From: Sorex araneus
Lineage: Eukaryota; Chordata; Mammalia; Eulipotyphla; Soricidae
Length of the DNA stretch: 64,000 bases
NCBI RefSeq assembly: GCF_027595985.1
Contig: NC_073311.1
Coordinates: 31,091,557 to 31,155,556 of the forward strand
Direction: 5' to 3'
Shown: positions 11,408 through 22,162 of the stretch, one piece after another
Layout of the letters: each line of letters begins with the position of its first letter
Position numbering within the stretch: position 1 is the stretch's first letter
Notes under the pieces: model-generated
Database searches by the model: none
Seen by the model: only the letters and a program-made list of their open reading frames with translations
What the model was told of the DNA's origin: nothing
Made by a program: the position numbers and the translations under genes

Positions 11408-11615
11408 AGCATATCACTGTATCACTGTCATCCTGTTGCTCGTCGATTTGTTTGAGCGGGCACCAGTAACATCTCTCTATTGTGAGACTTATTTGTTACT
11501 GTTTTTGGCACATTCAGTACATCACGGGTAACTTGCCAGGCTCTCCAAGAGGGGCGGCGGAATGGAACACGGGTCGTCAGCATGAAAGGCAAACGCCCTA
11601 CCGCTGTGCTATTTT
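11408..11615 (-). mobile_element. Type B SINE, internally shortened
   Basis: Begins ATCACTGTATCACTGTCATC (tail complement), then GAGCGGGCACCAGTAACA, GTTACTGTTTTTGGCA, CTTGCCAGGCTCTCCAAGAG, and GCAAACGCCCTACCGCTGTG. One of the two GGCAAGCTACC modules is deleted and the extreme head is lost. Confidence 0.9.
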
Positions 11616-12521
11616 AGTGCAGTTAAAGCTAAACTAAATTCTCAGGGTTTCTTTCAAATGTCCATTTTATAAAAGATACCTAGAAAGCTCCATTCTCACT
11701 GTTCTTTGAAGCACCTGAGAGAAGAGATGCTAGATTAAATTAACTACTAGTTAAATGCATATAACATATCTAGTAATTCCCAAAGTAACCAATCAAAAGA
11801 ATCACCTGGGGACCTATTAAAAAAAAAAACTCCTAGGCTTCATTTCCAATGAATCTGATTCAATAGATCTGGGACTTGGCAGCCCTAAGAGGAAATTCTT
11901 TTCATAGAACTATCCAGAATGTAATCTGGTTGACAAAAGTTGAGTCATGTCTTATACTGAGAGCTGAGGTACTCGGTGTGGCCTGGGGTCATGTATCCAA
12001 GGGAAAGTGGGGATGTTCTCCACGAAAGAACTTGGGTGACTGACATTTAGTGTTCCCTTCTTTCTAAGAGAATCTCAATTATGTTAGAGAAAGCACATGT
12101 CCATCTAAAACCATATCTCTCAGTCTCTAGTTATGACTGTGTGGGTAATTATTCATTGAGTACATTGAGTATTTGCCTAATGTAGGGTTTCCAAGAAATT
12201 TCTTGAAAAGAATTGACTTTTTAGGAAAACTCACTCTTTTTCTCTCCTCCTTTCCTCCTTCCTACTGACTAAAATGTAAATACGATGATTAGCAAATGGA
12301 GGTGCCATCTTGAAATTGTGGGAATGAAAGCTTACCATAAGCCTAAATCTCGTTACCCAAAATTATCCTTCCAGATAAACTTACCACCTTCTCATTATTT
12401 AAAGAGAATAAACCCTTATATATTTTGATGACTTTTAGGTTTTGTTTTTTGTTATAGACATCTGAACTTCATCCTCCCTGATATAATACATGTAATTGTG
12501 AAGTGGATAAGCTGACCAAAA
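11616..12521. other. Intergenic, nothing recognised
   Basis: No repeat family or exon identified. Confidence 0.4.
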
Positions 12522-12719
12522 ACTATAGTCATTTTTTTTTCTTTTTGGGTCACACCCAGCAATGCACAGGGGTCACTCCTGGCTCATGCACTCAGGAATC
12601 ACCCCTGGCAGTGCTCAGGGGACCATATGGGATGCTGAGATTTGAACCCTGGTCGGCTGCGTGCAAGGCAAACGCCCTACCTGCTGTGCTATCACTCCAG
12701 CCCCACTATAGTCATTTTT
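12522..12719 (-). mobile_element. Full-length type A SINE with 15-bp TSD
   Basis: Element 12537-12704 is flanked by ACTATAGTCATTTTT (12522-12536 and 12705-12719). All type A modules are present, ending in CTATCACTCCAGCCCC. The perfect TSD suggests a relatively young insertion. Confidence 0.97.
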
Positions 12720-13084
12720 ATTCTCTGAAATTGTTTTTAAATTTATCTATCTAAAATTTATCTTTTACAACTTACAAAGCAGGGCTAAACCATTAGTACC
12801 ACATGTAACAACTTTGTACACATTGTGAAGAACAGCCCCCCTTCAAAACTTTGCTCAAGATTTACTACACCCAGAAATGCCTTCCAATCAGTCCACATAA
12901 ATGTCTAGATAAAAAAAAAAAAAAAAAGGAAAAAGCTAGTCTTTTAACTCCAGCTCTCTGGCTCTGTTTCAACATTTGTTAACTATATATAATCAGTTAA
13001 CCACAAGTCTTTTGATTCAAAAGAAAATGAGAGGAGACCTATGGTTAGTCTCAAGGCAAAAGCACCAACATTATAAATTTGAGG
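12720..13084. other. Intergenic, nothing recognised
   Basis: AT-rich with an A-run at about 12,910-12,927. Nothing else recognised. Confidence 0.4.
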
Positions 13085-13440
13085 CCACATGATAAATCAT
13101 GGCCTCCCACATGTGCTAAACGTGGTCCCACTTGGGGACTCTGAGTACCACAAGGGAGTGTGGGATCACTAGTGCACTGCATCACCACTAAAGTGTATGA
13201 CCCTGGTGAGCACCCCAACTAATAGTACAACCATGAGTACAACCTCCCAGTGAACGTGTCAGAACCACAGCAACGCCCGGCAAGCACTAGGCCCAGAATG
13301 CAGCACACAGACACAACTCCATGAGTGCTCTGCAGAGATCACTGCAGACAGTTCTGGGGGCACAATCACGAGTGCAATCCCTATAAGCACCACGGTCCAC
13401 ATGAGCACCACAACCTGCCTATGTGACCTCCAGGCATTGC
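13085..13440. repeat. Unclassified, internally repetitive segment
   Basis: Recurrent short words such as AGCACCAC, AGTACAACC, GAGCACC and CACAAC at irregular 25-40 base spacing make this segment unlike its AT-rich surroundings. It may be an unclassified minisatellite-like or SINE-derived repeat. Confidence 0.4.
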
Positions 13441-13534
13441 AACAACTGCAGCCAAGGAAAAAACTTAGAAAATGAGTCCCTTGTGTCCTTTTTTTTAAGG
13501 TTATATGGGTTGAATAATCCTTTTTTTTTTTTTC

Positions 13535-13697
13535 TTCTTGTGGTGCTGAGGATCAAAACCCAGGCACACTCATGCAAAGGAAGTAAATTAGGCATATCGG
13601 GGAAGGGGTGGGGGCGAGGGGGAGTGAGGAAGTGGGTGTGGAATCAGGTCTCAAGCACGCCAAGTGTGTGCTTTACTGTTGGGCCATAGCCCTAGCC
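13535..13697 (-). mobile_element. Possible very old SINE with insertion
   Basis: GGTGCTGAGGATCAAAACCC at one end and GTGTGCTTTACTGTTGGGCC at the other fit a decayed tRNA-type SINE head in reverse complement, split by a G-rich stretch. Confidence 0.35.
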
Positions 13698-13909
13698 AGA
13701 GAAATTGTTCTTTTTCTTACTGTCTTTAGGATTGACAACTTTCCAAGTTATGTGGATTACAACCTATTTCAGAATGCACCCATACCCTTCCTTGAAGAGG
13801 ACCAGAGGAACAAAACTTGAAAGAATTTCACTGATATTTTCAGTGACCATAATCAACTAAGGGCTATTTAGAATATCAAAACAGGCTTTATCGATACAAA
13901 AACAGAGAT

Positions 13910-14170
13910 CTAACCTAACTGAAAACTCAGTTTTCAAAATAAAATGCCATCACTGATCACCACAAGAAAAGAGCTCAGTCTCTTTAGTAATGAAAATGAA
14001 GAAAATTAAAATCTAAATAAGGCATTTTATAGCCACCAGATAAGCAAAAGCAAAAAACATCTGAAAATATTGGGTGTTGACAAAAAAAAATATGGGACAG
14101 TATGAAAACTCAAATACTTTGGAAGGAATGAATCCAAATTAGTACATCCACTTGGAAAATAATTTTTCTA
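13910..14170 (+). mobile_element. Old L1 3' fragment, first part
   Basis: GCCACCAGATAAGCAAAAGC, AAATATTGGGTGTTGACA and CACTTGGAAAATAATTTTTC match the late ORF2 region of L1M elements. It appears to continue at 14,565 after SINE insertions. Confidence 0.6.
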
Positions 14171-14174
14171 TATG

Positions 14175-14273
14175 TAGCACTGTAGCACTGTCGTCTCGTG
14201 TCTCATTGTTCAACGATTTGCTAGAACCGGCACCAGTAACATCTCCATTGTGAGACTTGTTGTTACTGTTTTT
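14175..14273 (-). mobile_element. Type B SINE 3' fragment
   Basis: GCACTGTAGCACTGTCGTCT, CACCAGTAACATCTCC, GAGACTTGTTGTTACTGTTT: the tail half of type B, reverse complement. It forms an inverted pair with the copy starting at 14,312. Confidence 0.85.
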
Positions 14274-14311
14274 AAATCACTATATATTATTTGCATATCA
14301 TATGGTCACAT

Positions 14312-14560
14312 GGTATACATAGCACAGCGGGTAGGACGTTTGTCTTACATGCTGCCGACCTGGGTTCGATTCCTCTGCCCCTCCTGGAGAGCCCGCCATG
14401 CTACCGAGAGTATCCCACCTGGACTACAGAGCCTGGCAAGCTCCCCGTGGTGTATTTGATATGCCAAAAACAGTAACAACAAGCCTCACAATGGAGACAT
14501 TACTGGTGCCCACTCAAGCAAATCGATGAGCAATAGGATGACAGTGATATAGTGATACCA
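14312..14560 (+). mobile_element. Type B SINE
   Basis: ATAGCACAGCGGGTAGGA, B-box GGGTTCGATTCC, ACCGAGAGTATCCCAC, GGCAAGCTCCCCG, ATATGCCAAAAACAGTAACA, AGCAAATCGATGAGCAAT, tail GATGACAGTGATATAGTGAT. The first dozen head bases are replaced. Confidence 0.93.
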
Positions 14561-14564
14561 CAAA

Positions 14565-14790
14565 GAAACATTCATGTATGTTTCAGGATACATGCAGAAA
14601 AACTTAGCAGTGTCATTAATAACTCTTAAAACTGGCCACAAAATGGGTGTCAATACAAGGTAATTTGTTATAATAGAGTATTGTGAAATATAATAGAATA
14701 CATTTTTGTATGAAATTATTATTTTGAATAAAAAATACTCAATAATGTGAGATAATCTATTTCAAACATAGCATTTTATGTTGCAATGAC
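14565..14790 (+). mobile_element. Old L1 3' fragment, second part
   Basis: AACTCTTAAAACTGGCCACA, TGGGTGTCAATACAAGGTAA and TAATAGAGTATTGTGAAATA fit the L1M stretch downstream of the 13,910-14,170 piece. Confidence 0.5.
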
Positions 14791-14904
14791 AATTTTAATA
14801 ATCTTTTCTAAAAATTATTTTAGCTTTGATTTTATGGGTTCATCTTAATGATTCTTTCAGACAACACTGCTCTATCAGGTACATTAGAGACCAGTGAAAA
14901 AGAT

Positions 14905-15045
14905 AGAAGCCAGAGACATGGTACAGTGGATAAGACTGCCTTGTGTGCAGTCAACCACCACATATGTTTCACTGAGAACCACAATGAGTGATCCCAGAGC
15001 ACAGACAGAAGTATCCCTCCACTTCCCCAAAAAGAAAACTGACAA
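14905..15045 (+). mobile_element. Very diverged SINE
   Basis: AGCCAGAGACATGGTACAGT head-like, GAGTGATCCCAGAGCACAGA body-like, and tail-like CCCCAAAAAGAAAAC. The B-box is not recognisable. Confidence 0.5.
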
Positions 15046-15938
15046 AAAAAGAGTTAACCAAAAGAATAATTGTTACAATTGTAAGCAACTATAGTGTTTC
15101 CAGTCAGAACCATGAGGCTAATATAGTGGATCTCTATTACTTTTTAGAGTCTTGCATTCCAGCAGCTTCACTGTCACATGTGACAAGCTGCATTTTCTAA
15201 ACACGGCTGCAACAGTATTTTCCAGTCCACAGACTCAGCTGGAATATGACCCTTTCTCATCTGGACTTGGCCTCTTCTTCTCTGGTGGACCTTTGCATTC
15301 AGAAGTAACTTCTGATTGAGGTTCTAAAAGTTACCACAGTTTCCACCTGTCTGTGTCACTTGGGCATCTATCATTGGAACTCCGACACATAACTTGGAGG
15401 AAATTAAGCTACAAGGATAAGAACCAAAGTCCCTGGACTTAGTCCCTGGTTGAGCTCCCAGCTCACATCCCACTCAGACTACTTGTCAACCTTGTAAATG
15501 AACCGTCTTGAAAATGGATCGTCCGTCCCACTTGGGACAACCCCTGGCAGGGCAGTGCTGAGCAGAAATCAGCCCTTCCTGGCAAGTCCTACAGGTAGAT
15601 GAACAAAATTAATGATTGCTGTGGCTTGAAATCAGTAAACTTGGGGGTATTTCATTATATAGTAAATACAGATAACATACCTTGAATTGCAGCAGATCAC
15701 TAATATTTTTTCTTTTACTTAAATTTACAGTACCGATAGAGAGCTACAAATGTATTTTCTTTTCCCATTAACTTTCTTAATAATTTTTCTTTTCTCTGGC
15801 TTACTTTATTATAAAAAAATATATAGCACATGATATTTATACCATACAAAATGTGTATATTAATCAAGCCACTGTTTATGTTGTCAGTAAGGCTTCTGGT
15901 CACTAGCAGTGGTTAGTAGTGAGGTTTGAAGGACAATC
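15046..15938. other. Intergenic, nothing recognised
   Basis: No repeat family or exon identified. Confidence 0.4.
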
Positions 15939-16139
15939 AAAAGTTAGTGCCCCTAGGGGCTGGAGCGATAGCACAGTGGGTAGGGTGTTTGCCTTGCACG
16001 TGGCTGACCCGGGTTCGATTCCCAGCATCCCATATGGTCCCACGAGCACCACCAGGAGTAATTCCTGAGTGCATGAGCCAGGAGTAATCTCTGTGCATCG
16101 CAGGGTGTGACCCAAAAAGAAAAAAAAAAGTTAGTGCCC
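15939..16139 (+). mobile_element. Full-length type A SINE with 14-bp TSD
   Basis: TSD AAAAGTTAGTGCCC (15939-15952 and 16126-16139) surrounds a near-consensus copy: GGGGCTGGAGCGATAGCACA, B-box GGGTTCGATTCC, CCCATATGGTCCCACGAGCA, GGGTGTGACCCAAAAAGA plus an A tail. Confidence 0.97.
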
Positions 16140-17530
16140 TTAACTTCTGCATTGCTTAATAGCATCAACTAGAGAGCATAAGATACAAAGGCAATCTTGG
16201 TATGATGATTGCTGTGGGATCTCTGGTCTGAATCCCTTCTGTGTCTTCCTTTCTTCTTTCTTTATTCCCTCCTATTCCTATTTACAACATAAGTTTAATT
16301 GGGCCTAATTAAAAAAATTCTTAAAGTAAGAAATACTTGGGTTTTCTAGGAAAACAGAAGTCAAATTCTAGCTTAGGAGGAGTAACTTTTTGCAGTCTTG
16401 CAAAAAGTTTGAACCAAAATTTCTCATCGTTAAATGGCAATGGGTTTCCACAGAGCTTCTAAAAGTCTCTTCTTGACAGCAGGAAAGTGGTTGGGTCAAA
16501 CTGCACATATGAATATTTTCTTTGTACAAAAATGAATCCTTTATTCAAAACTTAAAAAATACGAATTCCTTTCTTTCTAAAAAAAATTAAATTAAAGGTT
16601 AAAAACAAAAACTGTCCATGAGACTTACAACATATAACCAGGACTGCTGAGTATGTCTGAATATGTCTTGGGACTTCTGCTTTTATGGAAGTACCAGCAA
16701 AATGAGCCAGTGATTATACTTTGAATCAGGGCATTGCCTTCTACCTTTGAGGACTTGTTAAGTCTTCAATTGCCTTTTACTTTAACCTTATTTCAGCGAA
16801 TCAGTGCAATGCACATCAGGCCTGGATAAATATTTGTGATCTGTTTGAACTTTGTTCTGTATCCTTTAATACTCTTAGGAAATCAGTTTTGGACTTTAAA
16901 GAAGTTTGAAGATTCCATCACCCACACTCAACTGATATGGTGCCAATTTCTGAAAGAGAGATAAGACCCCAAGAGGCATAAGGGTATTTGAAAGTCTGCA
17001 AGATCCTTTAGAAAGTGATTATGATTGTATGAGGAATAGCATATAAATGGGCCACCAAAAGTAATCTTTCAGAAGGAGTTTAAGGTCTGAAGACTACATT
17101 TTTAAGAGGAGTTTTTAAAGACTCTGCTCTTATTCCATTGGGGCTTTTTTTTTTTAATTATTATTCTGTAGACCTCCAACTTTATGTCTCTAACCTCTTT
17201 CTCTCCCTCCCTCCTTTACTTCCTCCATGTGAGTGTGAAAGTAAATTTCTTGGGGATCAGTTCACTTGTGTAATGCTGAATGCGGGAAGTAGGCAAGGGT
17301 CACACTTGCTGGCCAGCTTCTGGCTGCTTTCAGGATCCTTAGGAAAACCATGTTGTAATTTATGTGCTAAGAGACAGTGATAGGACAACTTCTCCTTCAA
17401 GAGAGAGAATGGAAGTTTCCAGGCCTGCCAACAGGACATCTCTAGGTGACACAACAGCTGAAGCCCCTGCTTCTCTGTTTATCCTGTCTCTCTCTGTCTC
17501 TCTCTGCTCTCTTTCTCTCCCCCCACCCCC
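16140..17530. other. Intergenic, nothing recognised
   Basis: AT-rich first half. A CT-rich run at about 17,485-17,535 precedes a MIR. No exon identified. Confidence 0.4.
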
Positions 17531-17534
17531 TTTT

Positions 17535-17660
17535 CTCTCTGACTGTGAAATTTAGCTTTAGTAGGCAGATCACTTAACCTCTGCTTCCTCTACTTCCTTG
17601 ACTGCAGAATGGGGTCACCACTTCCTAGCCAGTGTCACGAGACTTTGTAAAGAGGAGAAA
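17535..17660 (+). mobile_element. Possible MIR
   Basis: ATCACTTAACCTCTGCTTCC, GACTGCAGAATGGGGTCACC follows the MIR order of CTTAACCTCTCTGAGCCTCA then AAAATGGGG. Confidence 0.5.
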
Positions 17661-17725
17661 ACTAATGGTGAGCAGTTTACAAAAAGAGTCAAAGCTTCAA
17701 ATCTCTGTTTGCCACGTCCCAATAG

Positions 17726-17909
17726 ATGAGTTCAGGTCTCGGGGGCTGGAGCAATAGCACAGTGGGTAGGGCGTTTGCCTTGCAAGCGGCCGACCCTGGT
17801 TCAATTCCCAGCATCCCATATGGTTCCCTGAGCACTGCCAGGGGTAATTCCTGAGTGCAGAGGCAGGAATGACACCTGTACATCACCTGGTGTGACCCAA
17901 AAAGCAAAA

Positions 17910-17948
<39 letters not shown>

Positions 17949-17962
17949 ATGAGTTCAGGTCT
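17726..17962 (+). mobile_element. Full-length type A SINE with (AAAT)n tail and TSD
   Basis: TSD ATGAGTTCAGGTCT (17726-17739 and 17949-17962). After GTGTGACCCAAAAAGCAAAA the tail has expanded into about ten AAAT units (about 17,907-17,948), a microsatellite born from the SINE tail. Confidence 0.97.
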
Positions 17963-17966
17963 TAGG

Positions 17967-18130
17967 GTTGGGGGGGCAGGGTGGTAGGTGTGTGTGTGGG
18001 GGGGGGGGTAACTCTCTGCCTCTGTTTCCTCCCTAAAAAATAAAGATAATTATAGGACTCATCTCACAGGATTGCTGGAAGGATTAAGTGAGACAATGTT
18101 GTACCAAAAATACAGTATCTGACTGAGGCC
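17967..18130 (+). mobile_element. Possible MIR after a G-rich run
   Basis: A GGGGGGG/TGTGTGTG run (17,967-18,008), then TGCCTCTGTTTCCTCCCTAA, AAAATAAAGATAATTATAGG, TCACAGGATTGCTGGAAGGA: the 3' half of MIR. Confidence 0.5.
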
Positions 18131-18879
18131 CTTATTAAACGCAATTTTGCTGTTCTGTCCATCCGACTCATGAGCAAATAGTTTTTGTCATTATTGAGCC
18201 CCCCAAAGTCTCCATTTTCATTCCTTTGGGAGGCTGTGCTGGTATTTTCATGCCAAGATAACCCTCTCTTACTCTGCTTTTAATCGGAATGCCAATTTCC
18301 ACTCTTGACTAGCATTGTCTGTCTCTTACAGCACCCTCCCCCCCAACCAAACCTGCAAAGAACCCCCGCTGCCCTGCAAAAGGCCAGGAGAGCTCGCTTA
18401 GAGACCTGACGCAGCCCTGAATGGGGACAGCAGGTGAGGGAGGCCGGGAGCCTCAGCTGCTGGCAGAGGTTGCCCTAGTAACCGTGAGTGCCTCTCCATT
18501 CAGGAAGTGAGCCCAACTCCAGGATGCAAAAGGATCGCCTGCAGGCTGCTCCCACTAGCACAAAAGCACCGAAGGGACTGCGGTATGGCCATAAGAAAAG
18601 GAGGCACAGGGTTTGCCCGGGTCGGATCCAGCCTTCCACCCTCTAGAGAAGAAAAAGGAAGAGAACAGATCTTGAATCACGTGCCCTGAGTGATCCAAAA
18701 AAAAAAAAAAAAAGCACCCATTTCACACGAGTTCTTTTGTGGCAGAGAAGGAATCTGCCACCCCTCACCCCCAGTCCAGCCCCTTAAAAAAGCTCCCACC
18801 CTGCACCAGCCTGAGGAAACAATATCCCAAGAGAAGGAGGCAGAAATCCTCAGTGTTGCAACTTGACGGGGGCCCTAGG
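18131..18879. other. Intergenic, nothing recognised
   Basis: Moderately GC-rich, repeat-free, with an A-run at about 18,698-18,714. Confidence 0.4.
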
Positions 18880-19290
18880 CTCATGCTCTTTATTCAGACA
18901 GATGACAAAGACCATTTGCTACCAATTTATTGGAAACTTTTTTTTTTCACAGCTTGAGCTGCTTTAATGCAAGGAGCTCCCTCGCCCCAGTGCACGGTTA
19001 GACACTTGCTGAATGGGCCAGGCTCAATTATGTTCCCTTCACAGGTCCAGCTCGCACTGTGACCTGCATGGCTTCCTGCTATTCATATGTGTTACTTCCC
19101 CTTTGTGGTAATGGCTTGTGGCATTTGGCCAGGAAACATTATTAATTTCAGAAGTGGCCTGACAAACAACAAACCCACAGTGCGGGAGAGGAAGTGCTGG
19201 GAAGGCCAGCTGTCGGCTAGCAGTAGGAACTCAATGTATGCAGGTTGGAGAGGGAAGATGATAATCCACAAAGAGGAAACATACTAAAAT
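18880..19290. other. Repeat-free, complex sequence 3' of DUSP6
   Basis: No repeat signature in 400 bases with rich motif content, for example CCAATTTATTGG, CAATTATG, ACATTATTAATTTC and ETS-like GAGGAAGTG. It lies 1.4 kb beyond the DUSP6 3'UTR. Possible conserved regulatory element, inferred only. Confidence 0.25.
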
Positions 19291-19307
19291 TATCCGCACA
19301 CCATATG

Positions 19308-19370
19308 AAAGAAAAAAAGAAAGAGAAAGAAAGAGAAAAGAAATCAGAGAAAAGAAGGGGGGGGGAGATA
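19308..19370. repeat. Purine-rich low-complexity run
   Basis: Degenerate GAAA/GAGAAA repeats ending in a nine-G run. Confidence 0.8.
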
Positions 19371-20640
19371 AAAGCGCGCAGCTACTTGAGCTGCAGCTGG
19401 ACAGGAAATTGCTAACGCTGCTTGCAAATCCCTACTTTGAACAGGCAGTTTAGGGAATGCCAGGAGCGGAAACAGTTCAGAACCGGATTAACTGGAGCCA
19501 AGTTGAACTGCAACCTACTTCTCCTTTCTCAGCTCTGGCTGACTTGGGGCACCCAAGTACAACACTGGCTTGGAAATTTTCTGTGCTGTTCTATATAGTT
19601 ACTTCATTGCTACCCATCTTACTGGATAGTTTGGCACGTCTGCCTTAGAATCATGACCATTTACCTCCTAAAACTCACCAACAACACAGCAATTCAATGG
19701 TGCCAGGTGGGTGAAAAGTTCATAATTTCTTTCCAGTGCAGATAAAGGGATTATGCTTATGGGATATGGCCCAACACATAGGACTCTTTGGGTTGCCAGG
19801 TCTATATTTTTAATTTATATATATTCACAGTTGAGATGAAGGAATGAATGTCCCAAGGAAAATGATAAATTATTACATCTTTGCCAGAACTAGTTGAAAA
19901 TAATCTAAATAGAAGGTTCAATGGGGGTTTCTGGTCTACACTGTAAACAGTTAAGCACAAAGCACATTGGATCAGGAGTGGCAAAGCTTTATCTCAAGTG
20001 TCAGTGTGACATTTTAAAGCCACATCCAGGATCAGCGAGAGGCTTAGATAAGTCTTGTCATGTGCATGTGAAGGAAAAGGTGCTGATACCATTGCTGACT
20101 CATTCGCTTTTCCAACATTAGGATCATCAGCAGGTAACAAGAAGACTGTTATCATTTGTCAGATAACAAGAAGACTGGAAAAAAAGGGAAACCCTCCTAA
20201 ATTTCTTGTTGGCACATGTTTTACTGAAAAAGATCTTGATGGGGAAGGGAAGACTAAGATGTGATAACCCCCAAGACTGCACGATTGTCCAAACCCTATG
20301 CCTCAGCAAGGGGTGCTTTGTGACTTCATTTATTTTTTAAGCATTCTAATTTTCTAAAACAAACATGCTATTCTTAGAGAAGTTCTGTCCATTCACAGGA
20401 GAGGGGAAACCCACTCCATATCTTATTTTAAGCCAATGATGAAATTTCATAAACTGCACCTGAAAAATATACTTGAAATAGCTAAAACAGCTGAAAGGTA
20501 AAAAGAACTTGAGCTGCTTTTTGCTCCATCCATATATACTTTTATCAAGCCAGTGTGTCTGATGGGAAAAAAAAGAAAAACCTCTAACAGTGTCATTTCA
20601 CCAACAAGTACAGTTAAGGAGAGATTTGAAAAGAAATACA
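19371..20640. other. Sequence downstream of DUSP6, nothing recognised
   Basis: Repeat-free. A TTTATT at about 20,328 is an AATAAA on the DUSP6 strand that could serve as a more distal poly(A) signal. Confidence 0.35.
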
Positions 20641-20662
20641 CATTCAATAGCCAAAATAGTTA

Positions 20663-20668
20663 TTTATT
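20663..20668 (-). terminator. DUSP6: Distal DUSP6 polyadenylation signal
   Basis: AATAAA on the minus strand (TTAATAAATAACTA context), followed about 20 bases later by a GT/T-rich GAATGTGTATTTCTTTTC. Confidence 0.7.
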
Positions 20669-21362
20669 AATAATTTAAGGTTTTACATTCTTATAATAAA
20701 TTTTAGCTCAAAACTTTACACCATGAACATAATGGAGCGACTTAACTGTCCCTTCTTCACAATCAGATACACTTCACCTCTCAAATGGGTACCATGCTCA
20801 CACACACTCTTCCAGTTTTTATACAAATTGTTTTCAAAAAGGAAATAAACCAACCCAAAATATTGCATTTGAGGTGACACTCCCTGAAGAATTTGTACAG
20901 AGGTAATATACTGTTTAGCACAGCTGAAGTTAAAATTAAAAAAAGTGAGCCCATGATTTTGGTGTCTTTCAAAGATCTCCCCTTTTAGACAACACAAGCC
21001 AAAATATTTACAAAGGTAAGGCATAGTCAACCTACATTAGGACGGGAAAAAAAAATTACCACAAGGATAATAGAAAAGAAGATTGGAGACGGCACCATCA
21101 CAAGGTCTCAGCAATTAAGTGTTCATGAAAATGTCATTGAGAATTGCTGGAGTGAAGCATGCTACCAACATATCCTTTGGATCAGAAAAGAGCAAAAGGT
21201 TCCTTTGTTTTCTCTTTAAAAAGTGGCCATACTGCTCTTTCTCCCTTTGGATGATTTCTTTTAAACCCATCAAAGGAAAAAAAACAAACACAATTCAAAC
21301 AAACACTGTCAAGTGACTGAAGATCAAATATTTACAGTAATCAAATGAAGTATCAGGTACAG

Positions 21363-21368
21363 TTTATT
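21363..21368 (-). terminator. DUSP6: Possible proximal DUSP6 poly(A) signal
   Basis: A second AATAAA on the minus strand about 490 bases after the stop codon. Its use is unproven. Confidence 0.35.
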
Positions 21369-21854
21369 ATTATTTTTTTTGCAAACCGATACTACAAATA
21401 CAGAGCTGAAACCTCTCTTTGGCTCCTCTATATGCAAAATTGAATCAGTCTTCACTGAAGACAGTATAGAGACAGTTCCAGATGCAAAAGGAAACAGTCA
21501 TACAAGGCCCAAAAGAACACATGCTCCTCCTACCCTAACCACTTGGTCCTACCCTAGGCTAGCTGGAAGGCCTCAGTTTCCAGTCCCTGCATGGATGGGT
21601 AGAGGCTGTACACGTGAGTGCTGAGGAAACCTACTGCCTGTGTCTATCCAGCATGTCCTGTTCTCTCCAGGAGATTGAAACAAATCTCTCCCTTTGTAAT
21701 AACCAATTCCACTCTTGGTAACCTTGTCTAAAACAGACAGCTAGTGTCGTGCAGACACCAGGGGCCAGGTACAAAGAAAGCAGCCCCATGGGTGCTGCCA
21801 AGAGAAACTGCTGCAGGAAGAGACACATCCCAGCAAGGAGGAGCAAAGGACTTT

Positions 21855-22162
21855 TCACGTGGATTGCAGGGAGTCCACCTGGTAGACGTTCTGGTTGGAC
21901 GGGGTGGTGAAGTAGAGCTGCTGCGAGGGAACCCGGTTGTCACAGGGGCTGCTGAGTCCCAGTGTCCTCTCGAAGTCCAGAAGCTGGCCCATGAAGTTGA
22001 AGTTGGGGGAGATGTTGGACTTCTTCATCTTGACTATGTCGTAAGCAGCATTCATGGACAGGTTGAGCTTCTGCATGAGATAAGCTACAGTCACGGTGAC
22101 CGAGCGGCTGATGCCAGCCAAGCAATGCACCAGGACGCCACAGTTCTTGCCTCGGGCTTCCT
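21855..22162 (-). other. DUSP6: DUSP6 exon 3, coding part
   Basis: Follows acceptor TTTACAG and begins AGGAAGCCCGAGG, completing codon 280 as GAG. It encodes the catalytic loop and C-terminus ending VDSLQST, then TGA. Residue 280 is Glu and 318 is Ala; I recall Asp at both in human. Confidence 0.97.

Larger units (their letters stand above)
20645..21854 (-). other. DUSP6: DUSP6 3' untranslated region
   Basis: About 1.2 kb of AT-rich, repeat-free sequence from the stop codon to the first well-placed distal AATAAA. This is similar to the 3'UTR of just over 1 kb I recall for mammalian DUSP6. The 3' boundary is inferred from the poly(A) signal. Absence of SINEs here, against high density elsewhere, fits purifying selection. 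Confidence 0.75.

Noticed and set aside
14312-14560. Short repeats that might suggest a CRISPR-like array or phage element
   Set aside because: The repeats are dispersed eukaryotic SINEs and microsatellites, without regular spacers or associated genes.
15953-16030. tRNA-like A-box and B-box in SINE heads
   Set aside because: These are SINE promoters without an acceptor stem or anticodon arm that would support a functional tRNA gene.
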